Assembly (NCBI GenBank): GCA_002344625.1
Contig: DDUE01000076.1
Span: forward strand, 1-30,718
Direction of reading: 5' to 3'
Length of the DNA stretch: 30,718 nucleotides
From: Rhodocyclaceae bacterium UBA2346
GTDB taxonomy: Bacteria; Pseudomonadota; Gammaproteobacteria; Burkholderiales; Rhodocyclaceae
Shown piece after piece: positions 1-9,531 of the stretch. The position numbers were made by a program, and so were the translations under genes. The first letter of the stretch is position 1. Each line of letters starts with the position of its first letter. Under the pieces are notes generated by a model, which saw only the letters and a list, made by a program, of their open reading frames with translations, was not told the DNA's origin and did no database searches.

Positions 1-141
1 GAAATGGTGATGCCGGGCGACAACGTCTCGATCGTGGTGAAGCTGATCGCGCCGATCGCAATGGAAGAAGGCCTGCGCTTCGCAATCCGCGAAGGCGGTC
101 GTACCGTCGGCGCCGGTGCCGTCGCCAAAATCATCGAGTAA
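1..141 (+). CDS. tuf: Elongation factor Tu, C-terminal end (partial)
   Basis: The first 46 codons in frame 1 read the end of EF-Tu domain 3, including MVMPGDN and the closing [16 protein letters not shown], followed by TAA. EF-Tu is the GTPase that brings aminoacyl-tRNA to the ribosomal A site. Only the tail is in the window, so the GTP-binding motifs cannot be checked. It lies 57 bases upstream of rpsJ, the usual end of the str cluster before the S10 cluster in betaproteobacteria. Confidence 0.96.
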   Translation, partial: EMVMPGDNVSIVVKLIAPIAMEEGLRFAIREGGRTVGAGAVAKIIE

Positions 142-155
142 TCACTGCTCTCAGT

Positions 156-177
156 CCCGGTGTGCAAGCGCGCCGGG
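156..177 (+). other. Hairpin between tuf and rpsJ (possible weak attenuator)
   Basis: CCCGG at 156-160 pairs with CCGGG at 173-177. The stem can extend inward to nine pairs, two of them G-U, with a CAAG loop. A T-rich stretch (TTTGCTCTTT) follows. This resembles a weak intrinsic terminator or attenuator between tuf and the S10 cluster. The T tract is interrupted, so readthrough is likely. Confidence 0.4.
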
Positions 178-198
178 TTTGCTCTTTAGGACAAAATC

Positions 199-510
199 AT
201 GCAAAGCCAGAAGATTCGTATCCGCCTCAAGGCCTTCGATTATCGCTTGATCGACCAGTCGGCGCTTGAGATCGTCGATACCGCCAAGCGCACAGGCGCT
301 GTCGTGCGCGGGCCGGTCCCGTTGCCGACACGTAAGGAGCGCTTCGACGTGCTGCGTTCGCCGCATGTTAACAAGTCGTCGCGCGACCAGTTCGAAATTC
401 GCACGCATCAGCGTTTGATGGACATCATCGATCCGACCGACAAGACCGTCGACGCGTTGATGAAACTCGATCTTCCGGCGGGTGTGGACGTCGAGATCAA
501 GTTGCAGTAA
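199..510 (+). CDS. rpsJ: 30S ribosomal protein S10
   Basis: This 103-residue protein has the usual S10 length and begins [19 protein letters not shown]. It contains the conserved [12 protein letters not shown] segment and ends VEIKLQ. S10 sits in the head of the small subunit. As NusE it also pairs with NusB in transcription antitermination. The ATG is preceded by AGGA about eight bases upstream. It is the first gene of the S10 cluster, but a 116-base structured gap separates it from rplC. Such a gap is unusual inside this cluster, where other genes nearly touch. Confidence 0.98.
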   Translation: MQSQKIRIRLKAFDYRLIDQSALEIVDTAKRTGAVVRGPVPLPTRKERFDVLRSPHVNKSSRDQFEIRTHQRLMDIIDPTDKTVDALMKLDLPAGVDVEIKLQ

Positions 511-520
511 AGTCTAGGGC

Positions 521-550
521 TTGCTTCTTAGCTCTGAGGGCCGGTATAAT
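521..550 (+). promoter_or_regulatory. Candidate promoter upstream of rplC
   Basis: TTGCTT at 521-526 and a perfect TATAAT at 545-550 are separated by 18 bases. The -10 box matches the sigma-70 consensus fully; the -35 matches only in TTG. The start point would be near 557, about 70 bases before the rplC ATG. The -10 box is also the loop of a hairpin (537-558). Activity is inferred from sequence alone. Confidence 0.5.
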
Positions 551-611
551 CCGGCCTTTACGCTTTTTGGCGTGGAAATTTTTTGATAGGGCCCGGTCAA
601 TCGCAACCGGG
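537..611 (+). promoter_or_regulatory. Three tandem hairpins in the rplC leader
   Basis: Hairpin 1 pairs 537-544 with 551-558 (core GGCCGG/CCGGCC) around the loop TATAAT. Hairpin 2 pairs ACGC at 560-563 with GCGT at 570-573 and is followed by a six-T run at 579-584. Hairpin 3 pairs CCCGGT at 592-597 with ACCGGG at 606-611, just before the CAGGAG ribosome-binding site at 615-620. The order suggests attenuation, or feedback control of the rplC-rplD part of the cluster. In E. coli, L4 acts on a leader ahead of rpsJ; control at this position here is only a guess. Confidence 0.45.
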
Positions 612-626
612 AATCAGGAGAAGAAA

Positions 627-1265
627 ATGAGTCTAGGCCTTGTTGGGCGCAAGGTTGGCATGACTCGCATCTTCGCCGAGGATGGTTTGTCCATTCCGGT
701 GACGGTGCTTGACGTGTCCAACAACCGCGTGACCCAGATCAAGACTGCCGCGACCGACGGGTATTCCGCGGTCCAGGTTGCTTTTGGCAAGCGGCGTCCA
801 AGTCGTGTAGGAAAGCCCCTGGCGGGACATCTCGCCAAAGCGGGGGTCGAAGCGGGTCACGTTCTGAAAGAATTCACTGTTACCGAAGACCAGCTCGCTA
901 CTGTCAAGGCGGGTGAGGTGGTGTCGGTCGAGATTTTTGCGGTCGGGCAGCGGGTCGATGTGACCGGCACGACGATCGGCAAGGGTTTCTCAGGATCGAT
1001 CAAGCGTCATCATTTTTCGTCCAATCGTGCGTCGCACGGTAACTCCATTTCGCATAATGCGCCGGGTTCGATCGGGATGGCGCAGGATCCGGGTCGCGTG
1101 TTTCCGGGTAAGCGTATGGCGGGGCATCTGGGCGCCGATACGCGGACCACGCAGGGCTTGGAAGTGGTTCGTGTCGATGTCGAGCGTCAGTTGCTGTTGG
1201 TGAAAGGTGCTGTGCCGGGCGCGAAGGGTGGCGATGTCGTCGTCCGTCCCGCTGTCAAGGGCTGA
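627..1265 (+). CDS. rplC: 50S ribosomal protein L3
   Basis: The 212-residue protein starts [16 protein letters not shown], a clear L3 start. The frame is open back to 567, but ATG 627 has CAGGAG at 615-620 and matches the family start, so the upstream 20 codons are rejected. L3 is an early-assembling large-subunit protein whose extended loop reaches towards the peptidyl-transferase centre. That loop is visible as [21 protein letters not shown], broken here as residues 136-150 and 151-156. Gln 153 lies where PrmB methylates the E. coli protein, as far as I recall. Eleven bases separate it from rplD. Confidence 0.97.
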   Translation: MSLGLVGRKVGMTRIFAEDGLSIPVTVLDVSNNRVTQIKTAATDGYSAVQVAFGKRRPSRVGKPLAGHLAKAGVEAGHVLKEFTVTEDQLATVKAGEVVSVEIFAVGQRVDVTGTTIGKGFSGSIKRHHFSSNRASHGNSISHNAPGSIGMAQDPGRVFPGKRMAGHLGADTRTTQGLEVVRVDVERQLLLVKGAVPGAKGGDVVVRPAVKG

Positions 1266-1276
1266 GCGGGGGCGCA

Positions 1277-1897
1277 ATGGAACTCAAACTATTGAATGAG
1301 CGTGGCGAGCAGGCCTCGACACTGCAGGCGTCGGACACATTGTTCGCGCGTGAGTACAACGAGGCGCTGGTGCATCAGGTTGTCGTCGCCTATATGGCGA
1401 ATGCGCGATCGGGCAATCGTGCGCAGAAGGGGCGTGCGGAGATCGCCAAGTCGACCCGCAAGCCGTGGCGCCAGAAGGGTACGGGGCGTGCCCGCGCTGG
1501 TATGGCGTCGAGCCCGATCTGGCGTGGGGGCGGCAAGGCGTTTCCAAGCTCGCCTGACGAGAATTTCTCCCACAAGCTCAACCGGAAAATGTTCCGCGCT
1601 GGCGTCGCTGCGATTCTGTCGCAGTTGGCGCGCGAGGGGCGGTTGGCTGTGGTTGAGGATTTCAGCGTCGAGGCGCCCAAGACCAAGCTGCTGAATGACA
1701 AGCTGAAGGGTATGGGTCTCGATTCGGTTCTGGTCATCACCGATCAGTTCGATGAGAACCTGTTCCTGTCGGCGCGCAATCTGCACAAGGTTCTGGTGCT
1801 GGAAGTGTCTGAAACGGATCCCGTTTCCCTGGTGCATTATCAAAACGTGATCGTGACCAAGGGTGCGCTGGCCAAGATGGAGGAGGTCTGGCAATGA
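1277..1897 (+). CDS. rplD: 50S ribosomal protein L4
   Basis: This 206-residue protein has the L4 hallmark [14 protein letters not shown], in the extended loop that lines the nascent-peptide tunnel, followed by [11 protein letters not shown]. In E. coli, L4 also represses its own operon by binding the leader, and the structured rplC leader here could be an equivalent target (inference). The ATG follows GGGGGCGCA. The stop overlaps the rplW start in an ATGA, suggesting translational coupling. Confidence 0.97.
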   Translation: MELKLLNERGEQASTLQASDTLFAREYNEALVHQVVVAYMANARSGNRAQKGRAEIAKSTRKPWRQKGTGRARAGMASSPIWRGGGKAFPSSPDENFSHKLNRKMFRAGVAAILSQLAREGRLAVVEDFSVEAPKTKLLNDKLKGMGLDSVLVITDQFDENLFLSARNLHKVLVLEVSETDPVSLVHYQNVIVTKGALAKMEEVWQ

Positions 1898-2199
1898 GCG
1901 AATTTAGCCAGGAGCGTCTGATGCAGGTGTTGCTCGCGCCCCAGATCTCCGAAAAGGCGACGTACATCGCCGACAGGAATGAGCAAGTGGTGTTCAAGGT
2001 TGCGTCCACCGCGACCAAGCCCGAAGTGAAGGCGGCTGTCGAGCTGCTTTTCAAGGTCGGCGTCGAGTCGGTGCAGATTCTGAACGTCAAGGGTAAGGTC
2101 AAGCGTTTTGGCAAGATGACCGGTCGTCGCAAGGGCTGGAAGAAGGCGTTCGTGTGCCTCAAGCCGGGCCAGGAAATCAACTTCGCGTCCGGGGAGTAA
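1894..2199 (+). CDS. rplW: 50S ribosomal protein L23
   Basis: The 101-residue protein carries the L23 pattern: [11 protein letters not shown] near the N-terminus, then [13 protein letters not shown] and [21 protein letters not shown] segments. L23 sits at the exit of the peptide tunnel and is the docking site for trigger factor and signal recognition particle. It overlaps rplD by four bases (ATGA) and is six bases from rplB, as expected inside the S10 cluster. Confidence 0.97.
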   Translation: MSEFSQERLMQVLLAPQISEKATYIADRNEQVVFKVASTATKPEVKAAVELLFKVGVESVQILNVKGKVKRFGKMTGRRKGWKKAFVCLKPGQEINFASGE

Positions 2200-2205
2200 T
2201 CAGTC

Positions 2206-3033
2206 ATGGCACTCGTAAAACTCAAACCAACGTCGGCTGGCCGGCGGGCGATGGTGAAGGTCGTCAATAAGGATCTTCATAAGGGCAAGCCGTATGCGCC
2301 GTTGCTGGAAAGCAAGAGCCGCAACGGTGGTCGCAACAACAACGGGCACATTACTGTTCGGCATCAAGGGGGCGGTCACAAACAGCATTATCGTGTGATC
2401 GACTTCCGTCGTGACAAGGATGGCATCGTCGGTCGCGTTGAACGTGTCGAATACGACCCTAATCGCTCCGCCCATATCGCGCTGGTCTGCTATGCGGACG
2501 GCGAGCGTCGCTACATCATCGCGCCGAAGGGGCTCGAGATCGGCCAGCAGTTGCTGAGCGGTTCCGAAGCGCCGATCAAGTCGGGCAACGCCCTGCCGAT
2601 CCGTAATATTCCGGTCGGCTCGACGATTCACTGCGTCGAGTTGATGCCGGGCAAGGGTGCGCAGATCGCGCGTTCAGCGGGGGCTTCGGTGCAGCTGCTC
2701 GCGCGTGAAGGGGCGTATGCCCAGATTCGTCTGCGCTCCGGCGAAGTTCGCCTGGTTCATGTCGAATGTCGCGCCACCATCGGCGAGGTCGGAAACTCCG
2801 AGCACGGACTGCGCAAGATTGGCAAGGCCGGTGCAAACCGTTGGCGCGGTATTCGTCCGACCGTGCGCGGTACCGCGATGAACCCGGTCGACCACCCGCA
2901 TGGCGGTGGTGAAGGACGTACCGGTGAAGGCGGTGTTCCGCGTAGTCCGTGGGGTCAGCCTGCGAAGGGATATCGGACGCGCAGCAACAAGCGTACCGAT
3001 GGCATGATCGTCCAGCGTCGCCACAAGCGCTAA
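2206..3033 (+). CDS. rplB: 50S ribosomal protein L2
   Basis: The 275-residue protein begins [14 protein letters not shown] and contains the family signature [15 protein letters not shown] near residue 230. That histidine is essential for peptidyl-transferase-centre function in E. coli L2. The last residues, [17 protein letters not shown], are the usual basic tail. L2 is needed for subunit joining and binds 23S rRNA domain IV. Length matches E. coli (273). Confidence 0.98.
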   Translation: MALVKLKPTSAGRRAMVKVVNKDLHKGKPYAPLLESKSRNGGRNNNGHITVRHQGGGHKQHYRVIDFRRDKDGIVGRVERVEYDPNRSAHIALVCYADGERRYIIAPKGLEIGQQLLSGSEAPIKSGNALPIRNIPVGSTIHCVELMPGKGAQIARSAGASVQLLAREGAYAQIRLRSGEVRLVHVECRATIGEVGNSEHGLRKIGKAGANRWRGIRPTVRGTAMNPVDHPHGGGEGRTGEGGVPRSPWGQPAKGYRTRSNKRTDGMIVQRRHKR

Positions 3034-3043
3034 GGGGTAAGTA

Positions 3044-3319
3044 ATGGCACGTTCAATCAAAAAGGGCCCGTTTGTCGACGCACATCTGCTCAAGAAAGTG
3101 GATGCTTCGCGCGCAAGCAACGACAAGCGCCCGATCAAGACCTGGTCGCGTCGTTCGACGGTTCTGCCTGACTTCGTCGGTTTGACCATCGCGGTGCATA
3201 ACGGCCGTCAACATGTCCCGGTCTTCGTTTCCGAGAACATGGTCGGTCACAAGCTCGGTGAGTTTGCGCTCACGCGTACCTTCAAGGGGCACGCTGCGAG
3301 CAAGAAGGCAAAGAGGTAA
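3044..3319 (+). CDS. rpsS: 30S ribosomal protein S19
   Basis: The 91-residue protein begins [19 protein letters not shown] and contains [21 protein letters not shown], here broken as [11 protein letters not shown] then [10 protein letters not shown]. This is diagnostic for S19, which sits in the 30S head next to S13 and contacts the A-site region. Ten bases separate it from rplB, and GGGGTAAGTA upstream gives a usable ribosome-binding site. Confidence 0.98.
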   Translation: MARSIKKGPFVDAHLLKKVDASRASNDKRPIKTWSRRSTVLPDFVGLTIAVHNGRQHVPVFVSENMVGHKLGEFALTRTFKGHAASKKAKR

Positions 3320-3326
3320 TCGCCAA

Positions 3327-3656
3327 ATGGAAACCAAAGCCATTCTTCGTGGTGTGCGACTGTCCGCGCAAAAGGGACGCCTGGTGGCTGATCAGGTCCG
3401 CGGAAAGCCGGTCGATCAGGCGATCAACATTCTCGCTTTCTCGCCGAAAAGAGGCGCTCAGATCATTCGTAAGGTCGTGGAGTCGGCGATCGCGAATGCC
3501 GAGCACAACGATGGTGCCGACATCGATGATTTGAAGGTCAAGACCATCTATGTCGAAGAAGGTACATCGTTGAAGCGTTTCGCTGCGCGTGCCAAGGGCC
3601 GTGGGAATCGCATCCTCAAGCCCACATGTCACATCTACGTGACCGTTGGGGAATAA
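3327..3656 (+). CDS. rplV: 50S ribosomal protein L22
   Basis: The 109-residue protein starts [18 protein letters not shown], the family start. The frame is open back to 3213 inside rpsS, so ATG 3327 is chosen by homology and by lying seven bases after the rpsS stop. The beta-hairpin region [19 protein letters not shown] lines the peptide tunnel, where erythromycin-resistance changes map in other bacteria. It ends HIYVTVGE. Confidence 0.97.
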   Translation: METKAILRGVRLSAQKGRLVADQVRGKPVDQAINILAFSPKRGAQIIRKVVESAIANAEHNDGADIDDLKVKTIYVEEGTSLKRFAARAKGRGNRILKPTCHIYVTVGE

Positions 3657-3665
3657 GGAAAGACT

Positions 3666-4464
<799 letters not shown>

Positions 4465-4481
<17 letters not shown>

Positions 4482-4878
4482 AAGAAAATACCGGAAAGAA
4501 CAGAAAGGTCGTAACACCGGTGTCGCGACGCGTGGCGCGAAAGTCAGTTTCGGTGAGTTCGGTCTGAAGGCGGTCGGGCGTGGGCGGCTTACCGCTCGGC
4601 AGATCGAGTCTGCTCGGCGTGCGATGACCCGTCATATCAAGCGGGGCGGCCGGATCTGGATCCGGATTTTCCCTGACAAGCCGATCTCGAAGAAGCCGGC
4701 GGAAGTGCGGATGGGTAATGGTAAAGGCAGCCCCGAATACTGGGTTGCCGAAATCCAGCCGGGTAAGGTGTTGTACGAAATGGACGGTGTGAGCGAGGAG
4801 CTCGCGCGCGAGGCGTTCCGTCTCGCTGCTGCCAAGCTTCCGCTTGAAACGACCTTTGTTCACCGTCATCTGGGGTAA
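4465..4878 (+). CDS. rplP: 50S ribosomal protein L16
   Basis: The 137-residue protein begins [17 protein letters not shown], standard for L16. It contains [12 protein letters not shown], around the arginine hydroxylated by YcfD-type oxygenases in E. coli (Arg81 there). L16 helps position A-site tRNA and is a late assembly protein. The start lies inside the rpsC tail. AGGAG just upstream (around 4453) serves as ribosome-binding site and is itself within rpsC coding sequence. Confidence 0.98.
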
Positions 4879-4880
4879 TC

Positions 4881-5075
4881 ATGAAAGCGAGTGAGCTTCG
4901 CGCCAAAAGCGTGGCAGAAATCAACAATGAATTGCTTGAATTGCTCAAGGCCCAGTTTTCGCTGCGTATGCAGCTGGCCACCCAGCAGCTCGGCAACACG
5001 AGTCAACTCAAGAAGGTTCGTCGTGACATCGCACGTGTGCGTACCCTTCTGACGGAAAAGGCGGCTGAGAAATGA
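4881..5075 (+). CDS. rpmC: 50S ribosomal protein L29
   Basis: This 64-residue helical-hairpin protein begins [20 protein letters not shown] and contains [14 protein letters not shown] and [15 protein letters not shown]29 lies beside L23 near the tunnel exit. It is two bases after rplP and overlaps rpsQ by four bases (ATGA), so translation is probably coupled. Confidence 0.97.
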   Translation: MKASELRAKSVAEINNELLELLKAQFSLRMQLATQQLGNTSQLKKVRRDIARVRTLLTEKAAEK

Positions 5076-5341
5076 CCGAGCAGGCTGAAAAGGTTAGGCG
5101 CGCCCTGGTGGGGCGCGTGGTCAGCGACAAGATGCAGAATACCGTGACGGTATTGGTCGAGCGTCGGGTCAAGCACGAGCTGTACGGCAAGATCATCACC
5201 CGTTCCGCGAAGTATCATGCACACGTCGAAGACGGTGTCGCGGCGCAAGGTGATCTGGTTGAAATCGAGGAATGTCGTCCGATCTCCAAGACGAAGACCT
5301 GGCGGGTAAGCAAGGTTGTCGAAAAGGCCCGGATCATTTAA
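5072..5341 (+). CDS. rpsQ: 30S ribosomal protein S17
   Basis: The 89-residue protein has the S17 OB-fold pattern: [20 protein letters not shown], then [17 protein letters not shown], then [20 protein letters not shown]. It binds helix 11 of 16S rRNA and is a primary assembly protein. It closes the S10 cluster; a 137-base gap with promoter-like sequence follows before rplN. Confidence 0.97.
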   Translation: MTEQAEKVRRALVGRVVSDKMQNTVTVLVERRVKHELYGKIITRSAKYHAHVEDGVAAQGDLVEIEECRPISKTKTWRVSKVVEKARII

Positions 5342-5363
5342 CTGGCACTTTTGTCGGGGTGGC

Positions 5364-5392
5364 TTGGCTTTTCAAAGCCGAGCTGCTAAACT
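5364..5392 (+). promoter_or_regulatory. Candidate promoter for the spc cluster
   Basis: TTGGCT at 5364-5369 and TAAACT at 5387-5392 are separated by exactly 17 bases; each hexamer matches four of six consensus positions. It lies in the 137-base rpsQ-rplN gap, where the E. coli spc operon also has its promoter. An imperfect inverted repeat (5363-5382, CTTGGCTTT against AAAGCCGAG) overlaps the -35. A perfect 12-base palindrome, ACCCGTACGGGT, lies downstream at 5425-5436. Promoter activity is inferred. Confidence 0.45.
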
Positions 5393-5478
5393 CTCGGTCT
5401 TTGCTGTAACTCGTAAGTTTTCACACCCGTACGGGTTCCAAGACTGACCGCTTTGCGGGGCAAGTTGGAGATAAATTC

Positions 5479-5847
5479 ATGATTCAAATGCAGTCCAGGC
5501 TGGACGTAGCCGACAATTCGGGCGCGCGTTCGGTGATGTGTATCAAGGTGTTGGGTGGCTCGAAGCGCCGCTACGCCGGGATCGGCGACGTGATCAAGGT
5601 TTCGATCAAGGATGCTGCTCCGCGTGGTCGTGTGAAAAAGGGTGATGTCTATAATGCCGTCGTCGTTCGCACCGCCAAAGGCGTGCGTCGTCCGGATGGC
5701 TCCCTGATTCGCTTCGATGGCAATGCCGCCGTTTTGCTGAACAACAAGCTCGAGCCAATCGGCACGCGTATCTTTGGGCCGGTCACCCGCGAGTTGCGCG
5801 GTGAGAAGTTCATGAAGATCGTCTCGCTTGCGCCTGAAGTGCTGTAA
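5479..5847 (+). CDS. rplN: 50S ribosomal protein L14
   Basis: The 122-residue protein begins [17 protein letters not shown] and has [19 protein letters not shown] and [19 protein letters not shown] segments. Length and sequence match L14 exactly. L14 forms an inter-subunit bridge and is the target of the silencing factor RsfS. TTGGAGATAAATTC gives a good ribosome-binding site. It is the first gene of the spc cluster. Confidence 0.98.
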   Translation: MIQMQSRLDVADNSGARSVMCIKVLGGSKRRYAGIGDVIKVSIKDAAPRGRVKKGDVYNAVVVRTAKGVRRPDGSLIRFDGNAAVLLNNKLEPIGTRIFGPVTRELRGEKFMKIVSLAPEVL

Positions 5848-5857
5848 GGGGTTTCAG

Positions 5858-6175
5858 ATGAACAAGATCCGCAAGGGTGATGAAGTAATCGTTCTCGCCG
5901 GTAAAGACAAGGGTCGTCGCGGTGTGGTGCTGGCGCGCGTTGATGATGAGCATGTGCTCGTCGAAGGGGTCAATCGCGTCAAGAAGCATGTGCGTCCGAA
6001 TCCGGTCAAGGGTGAGACGGGCGGTATCGTCGAGCGGGCGATGCCGATCCATATTTCCAATGTTGCGTTGTTCAATCCTGTGTCGCAGTCGGCTGATCGC
6101 GTCGGGATCAAGGTGCTTGAGGATGGGCGCAAGGCGCGATTCTTCAAGTCGAACGGCGAACTGGTCGACGCTTAA
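5858..6175 (+). CDS. rplX: 50S ribosomal protein L24
   Basis: The 105-residue protein begins [19 protein letters not shown], the KOW motif that defines L24. The frame is open back to 5828, overlapping rplN, but ATG 5858 with AAGGGGTTTC upstream fits the family start. L24 is one of the two initiators of large-subunit assembly. The next gene starts nine bases downstream. Confidence 0.97.
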   Translation: MNKIRKGDEVIVLAGKDKGRRGVVLARVDDEHVLVEGVNRVKKHVRPNPVKGETGGIVERAMPIHISNVALFNPVSQSADRVGIKVLEDGRKARFFKSNGELVDA

Positions 6176-6184
6176 GGAGTGGTG

Positions 6185-6724
6185 ATGGCGCGCTTGCAGC
6201 AGTTTTACAAAGAGACCGTCGCACCCGGATTGCTTCAGCAATTTGGTTACAAGTCGGTCATGCAGGTTCCTCGGATCTCGAAGATCACGTTGAACATGGG
6301 TGTTGGCGAGGCGGTCGGCGACAAAAAGATTCTGGAGCATGCGGTTTCCGACATGACCAAGATCGCCGGCCAAAAACCCGTTGTCACCAAGGCAAAGAAG
6401 TCGATCGCAGGCTTCAAGATTCGTGATGGCTATCCGATCGGCTGCATGGTGACCCTGCGCGGCCCGAAAATGTACGAATTTCTTGATCGTCTGGTGACGA
6501 TCGCGATGCCGCGTATTCGGGATTTTCGCGGTATCGGCGGCAAAGGGTTTGACGGGCGGGGAAATTTCAACCTTGGCGTCAAAGAGCAGATCATTTTCCC
6601 GGAAATCGAGTACGACAAGATCGATGTGCTCCGCGGGATGAACATCAGCATCACGACGACAGCCAAAACCGATCAGGAAGCGCGGGCGTTGTTGGCGGCG
6701 TTCAAGTTTCCTTTTAAGAATTGA
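6185..6724 (+). CDS. rplE: 50S ribosomal protein L5
   Basis: The protein is 179 residues from ATG 6185 ([12 protein letters not shown]), equal to E. coli L5. Two in-frame GTG codons lie just upstream at 6179 and 6182, but AAGGAG at 6174-6179 is placed for the ATG. Typical segments are [37 protein letters not shown] and [19 protein letters not shown]5 binds 5S rRNA in the central protuberance. In E. coli, S8 represses the spc operon near this gene start. Confidence 0.97.
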   Translation: MARLQQFYKETVAPGLLQQFGYKSVMQVPRISKITLNMGVGEAVGDKKILEHAVSDMTKIAGQKPVVTKAKKSIAGFKIRDGYPIGCMVTLRGPKMYEFLDRLVTIAMPRIRDFRGIGGKGFDGRGNFNLGVKEQIIFPEIEYDKIDVLRGMNISITTTAKTDQEARALLAAFKFPFKN

Positions 6725-6731
6725 GGGTGTT

Positions 6732-7037
6732 ATGGCGAAACTGGCTCTGATCAATCGTGAGGAAAAGCGTCGCAAGACGGTGGCAAAGTTCGCCGCCAAG
6801 CGTGCCGACCTTTTTGCACAGATCAACGATACAAAGCTGTCGGACGACGAGCGGATGGCTGCGCGCTTGAAGCTGCAGCAGTTGCCGCGTAACGCAAGTC
6901 CGGTGCGCGAACGTCGCCGCTGCGAGCTGACGGGGCGTCCGCGTGGTGTATTCCGCAAGTTCGGACTGTGCCGTAACAAGCTTCGCGACCTGGCATTCCG
7001 GGGCGAAGTGCCTGGCGTGACCAAGGCGAGCTGGTAA
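6732..7037 (+). CDS. rpsN: 30S ribosomal protein S14
   Basis: The 101-residue protein is the long, zinc-free type of S14. It has [20 protein letters not shown], followed by [15 protein letters not shown] and ends PGVTKASW. The short zinc-binding type has paired CxxC motifs, absent here. S14 sits in the 30S head. GAGGGTGTT precedes the ATG, seven bases after rplE. Confidence 0.97.
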   Translation: MAKLALINREEKRRKTVAKFAAKRADLFAQINDTKLSDDERMAARLKLQQLPRNASPVRERRRCELTGRPRGVFRKFGLCRNKLRDLAFRGEVPGVTKASW

Positions 7038-7049
7038 GGAGAATATCAG

Positions 7050-7445
7050 ATGAGTATGTCCGATCCCATCGCCGATATGTTGACCCGGATTCGCAACGGC
7101 CAGCAGGCTCAAAAAATCTCGGTGTCGATGCCGAGTTCTAAAGTCAAGATTGCGATCGCCAAGGTTCTGAAAGAAGAGGGTTATATCGAAGAGTTCTCGG
7201 TGCGTGAGAACGGCGGCAAACCCGAACTCGACGTGGCACTCAAGTATTATGCGGGCCGCCCGGTGATCGAGCGCCTGGAGCGTGTCAGCCGTCCCGGTCT
7301 GCGCGTCTACAAGGGAAGCGAAAAGCTGCCCACCGTCATGAACGGGCTCGGTGTGGCGATCGTGTCGACGCCGCGGGGTGTCATGACCGATCGTGCAGCA
7401 CGTGCTGGTCGCGTCGGCGGCGAAGTCATTTGCTACGTCGCTTAA
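7050..7445 (+). CDS. rpsH: 30S ribosomal protein S8
   Basis: The 131-residue protein starts [18 protein letters not shown] and ends with [21 protein letters not shown], split here as [11 protein letters not shown] and [11 protein letters not shown]8 is a primary 16S rRNA binder and, in E. coli, the translational repressor of the spc operon. AAGGAGAATATCAG is a strong ribosome-binding site 12 bases after rpsN. Confidence 0.97.
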   Translation: MSMSDPIADMLTRIRNGQQAQKISVSMPSSKVKIAIAKVLKEEGYIEEFSVRENGGKPELDVALKYYAGRPVIERLERVSRPGLRVYKGSEKLPTVMNGLGVAIVSTPRGVMTDRAARAGRVGGEVICYVA

Positions 7446-7454
7446 GGGGGAATC

Positions 7455-7988
7455 ATGTCTCGTGTAGCTAAGAACCCGATCGTGGTTCCCGCCGGTGTCG
7501 ATGTGACGATCAATGCCGGTGCTGTGACGGTGAAAGGCCCGTTGGGCTCGCTGACGCAGCAACTCGGCCAGACGGTCGAAGTAGTGCGTGAAGGCAACGC
7601 GCTGTTGTGCAAGCCGCGCGCGGGTGTGGCGAATTCCGGTGCGATGTCGGGCACCGTGCGTGCATTGTTGAACAATATGGTAACCGGCGTCAGCAAGGGT
7701 TTCGAGAAGAAGCTCAATCTGGTCGGCGTCGGCTATCGCGCGCAGGCGCAAGGCGACAAGCTGAACCTGTCGCTCGGGTTCTCGCATCCGGTGGTGCATC
7801 AGATGCCCGTCGGCGTGAAGGTCGAGACGCCGACGCAGACCGAAATTCTGATCAAGGGTATCGACAAGCAGCAGATCGGCCAAGTCGCGGCCGAAGTGCG
7901 TGCTTACCGCCAGCCTGAGCCCTACAAGGGCAAGGGCGTCCGCTACGCGGATGAGGTGGTGGTGCTCAAGGAAACCAAGAAGAAGTAA
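7455..7988 (+). CDS. rplF: 50S ribosomal protein L6
   Basis: The 177-residue protein begins [19 protein letters not shown] and closes with [16 protein letters not shown], the L6 C-terminal signature. It has two similar domains that bind 23S rRNA near the sarcin-ricin loop and factor-binding site. AAGGGGGAATC gives the ribosome-binding site. Length equals E. coli L6. Confidence 0.98.
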   Translation: MSRVAKNPIVVPAGVDVTINAGAVTVKGPLGSLTQQLGQTVEVVREGNALLCKPRAGVANSGAMSGTVRALLNNMVTGVSKGFEKKLNLVGVGYRAQAQGDKLNLSLGFSHPVVHQMPVGVKVETPTQTEILIKGIDKQQIGQVAAEVRAYRQPEPYKGKGVRYADEVVVLKETKKK

Positions 7989-8000
7989 GGGCGGTTCGAC

Positions 8001-8354
8001 ATGAACAAAAAAGAAGTTCGCCTGCGTCGTGCTCGTAAAACCCGAGCGAAGATCGCAGAACTCAAAGCGGTGCGCCTGACTGTGTTCCGGTCCAACTCGC
8101 ACATCTACGCCCAGGTGATATCCGGGTGTGGCTCGCGCGTCATCGCGGCGGCCTCGACGGTCGAGCCCGCTGTGCGTAGCCAGGTGAGCAATGGTGGCAA
8201 CACCGAGGCTGCAACGCTGGTCGGCAAGCTGATCGCCGAACGAGCCAAGTCTGCCGGCGTCGACACGGTCGCATTCGATCGCGCAGGTTTCCTTTATCAC
8301 GGTCGCGTCAAGGCGCTGGCCGAGGCCGCCCGCGAAGGCGGCCTCCAGTTCTAA
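8001..8354 (+). CDS. rplR: 50S ribosomal protein L18
   Basis: The 117-residue protein begins [18 protein letters not shown] and contains [16 protein letters not shown] and [20 protein letters not shown]. These are L18 signatures. L18 binds 5S rRNA with L5 and carries it into the central protuberance. It lies 12 bases after rplF and 12 bases before rpsE. Confidence 0.97.
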   Translation: MNKKEVRLRRARKTRAKIAELKAVRLTVFRSNSHIYAQVISGCGSRVIAAASTVEPAVRSQVSNGGNTEAATLVGKLIAERAKSAGVDTVAFDRAGFLYHGRVKALAEAAREGGLQF

Positions 8355-8366
8355 ACGGGGTTCCAG

Positions 8367-8891
8367 ATGGCCAAGCAACAAACCAAGCGTTCGCAGGCTC
8401 CGGAAGAGCGGGGTGACGATCTTCGCGAGAAGATGGTTGCGATCAACCGTGTGACGAAGGTCGTCAAGGGTGGTCGGATTCTCGGCTTCGCCGCGCTCAC
8501 CGTCGTCGGTGACGGTGACGGTGCAATCGGAATGGGTAAGGGCAAGTCGCGTGAAGTGCCGGTCGCGGTGCAGAAGGCGATGGACGAGGCGCGGCGCAAG
8601 CTGACCAAGGTCGCGTTGCGTAACGGCACGCTGCACCACACTGTTATCGGCAAGCATGGCGCATCGGAAGTGCTGATGCAGCCTGCGCCCAGTGGTACCG
8701 GCATCATTGCGGGTGGTCCGATGCGCGCCGTGTTCGAAGTCATGGGAGTGACCGACGTGATCTGCAAGATCATCGGTTCGACCAACCCGTACAACGTCGT
8801 GCGCGCTACCATCAACGGGCTGCTGGCGATCAGCACGCCGGCCGAGATCGCCGCGAAGCGTGGCAAGACGCTCGAAGAGATTCTGGGGTAA
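8367..8891 (+). CDS. rpsE: 30S ribosomal protein S5
   Basis: The 174-residue protein has the S5 double-stranded-RNA-binding domain ([19 protein letters not shown], residues about 22-40). This is followed by [20 protein letters not shown] and, near the end, [15 protein letters not shown]5 affects decoding accuracy, and mutations in its N-domain loop give spectinomycin resistance elsewhere. Length is close to E. coli (167). Confidence 0.97.
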   Translation: MAKQQTKRSQAPEERGDDLREKMVAINRVTKVVKGGRILGFAALTVVGDGDGAIGMGKGKSREVPVAVQKAMDEARRKLTKVALRNGTLHHTVIGKHGASEVLMQPAPSGTGIIAGGPMRAVFEVMGVTDVICKIIGSTNPYNVVRATINGLLAISTPAEIAAKRGKTLEEILG

Positions 8892-8894
8892 GTG

Positions 8895-9077
8895 ATGGCT
8901 GACAAGAAAATCAAGGTCACGCTGGTGCGTAGCGTGATCGGGACCAAAGAGTCCCACCGGGCGACGGTACGCGGTCTTGGACTGCGCCGTCTGAATCATT
9001 CGGTCGAGCTCGAGGATACGCCGTCGGTGCGCGGAATGATCAACAAGGTCTCGTACCTGGTCAAGGCAGAGGGTTGA
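8895..9077 (+). CDS. rpmD: 50S ribosomal protein L30
   Basis: The 60-residue protein begins [20 protein letters not shown] and has the L30 pattern [24 protein letters not shown] lies directly upstream at 8892, but ATG 8895 matches the family. GGGGTAAGTG is a modest ribosome-binding site overlapping the rpsE stop. It is one base from rplO. Confidence 0.96.
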   Translation: MADKKIKVTLVRSVIGTKESHRATVRGLGLRRLNHSVELEDTPSVRGMINKVSYLVKAEG

Positions 9078-9078
9078 T

Positions 9079-9516
9079 ATGCGGTTGAATTCGATCAAGC
9101 CCGCTGAAAGGGCGAAGAAGGCTGCGCGTCGTGTCGGGCGCGGAATCGGCAGCGGTCTCGGCAAGACCTGCGGTCGCGGCCACAAGGGGCAGAAGTCCCG
9201 CGCCGGGGGTTTTCACAAAGTAGGCTTCGAAGGGGGGCAGATGCCGCTGCAACGCCGCCTGCCGAAGCGCGGTTTCGTCTCGCTGACCAACCATCGCAAT
9301 GCCGAGGTGCGTCTGTCGGAGCTCGAGCGCCTGCCGGTCGAGGAAGTGGACCTGCTGGTGCTGATGCAGGCGGGCGTCGTGCCTGCCGATACGCTGTCGG
9401 CCAAGGTCGTGCTGTCGGGTTCGATCAGCAAGAAACTTACGCTGCGCGGTGTCGGGGCGACCAAGGGTGCAAAGGCTGCTATCGAGGCGGCTGGCGGATC
9501 GGTCGCGTCCGAGTAA
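9079..9516 (+). CDS. rplO: 50S ribosomal protein L15
   Basis: The 145-residue protein begins [20 protein letters not shown]. Its glycine- and arginine-rich N-terminal extension ([20 protein letters not shown], then [20 protein letters not shown]) runs through 23S rRNA. The C-terminal globular domain ends [16 protein letters not shown]15 is a mid-to-late assembly protein. Fifteen bases separate it from secY. Confidence 0.97.
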   Translation: MRLNSIKPAERAKKAARRVGRGIGSGLGKTCGRGHKGQKSRAGGFHKVGFEGGQMPLQRRLPKRGFVSLTNHRNAEVRLSELERLPVEEVDLLVLMQAGVVPADTLSAKVVLSGSISKKLTLRGVGATKGAKAAIEAAGGSVASE

Positions 9517-9531
9517 GCCTGAGGATAGTCT

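Noticed and set aside
6714..9185. An 823-codon open frame on the - strand across rpsN to rplO
   Set aside because: It is antisense to seven strongly conserved ribosomal genes and its translation has no recognisable domain; a shadow of codon bias.
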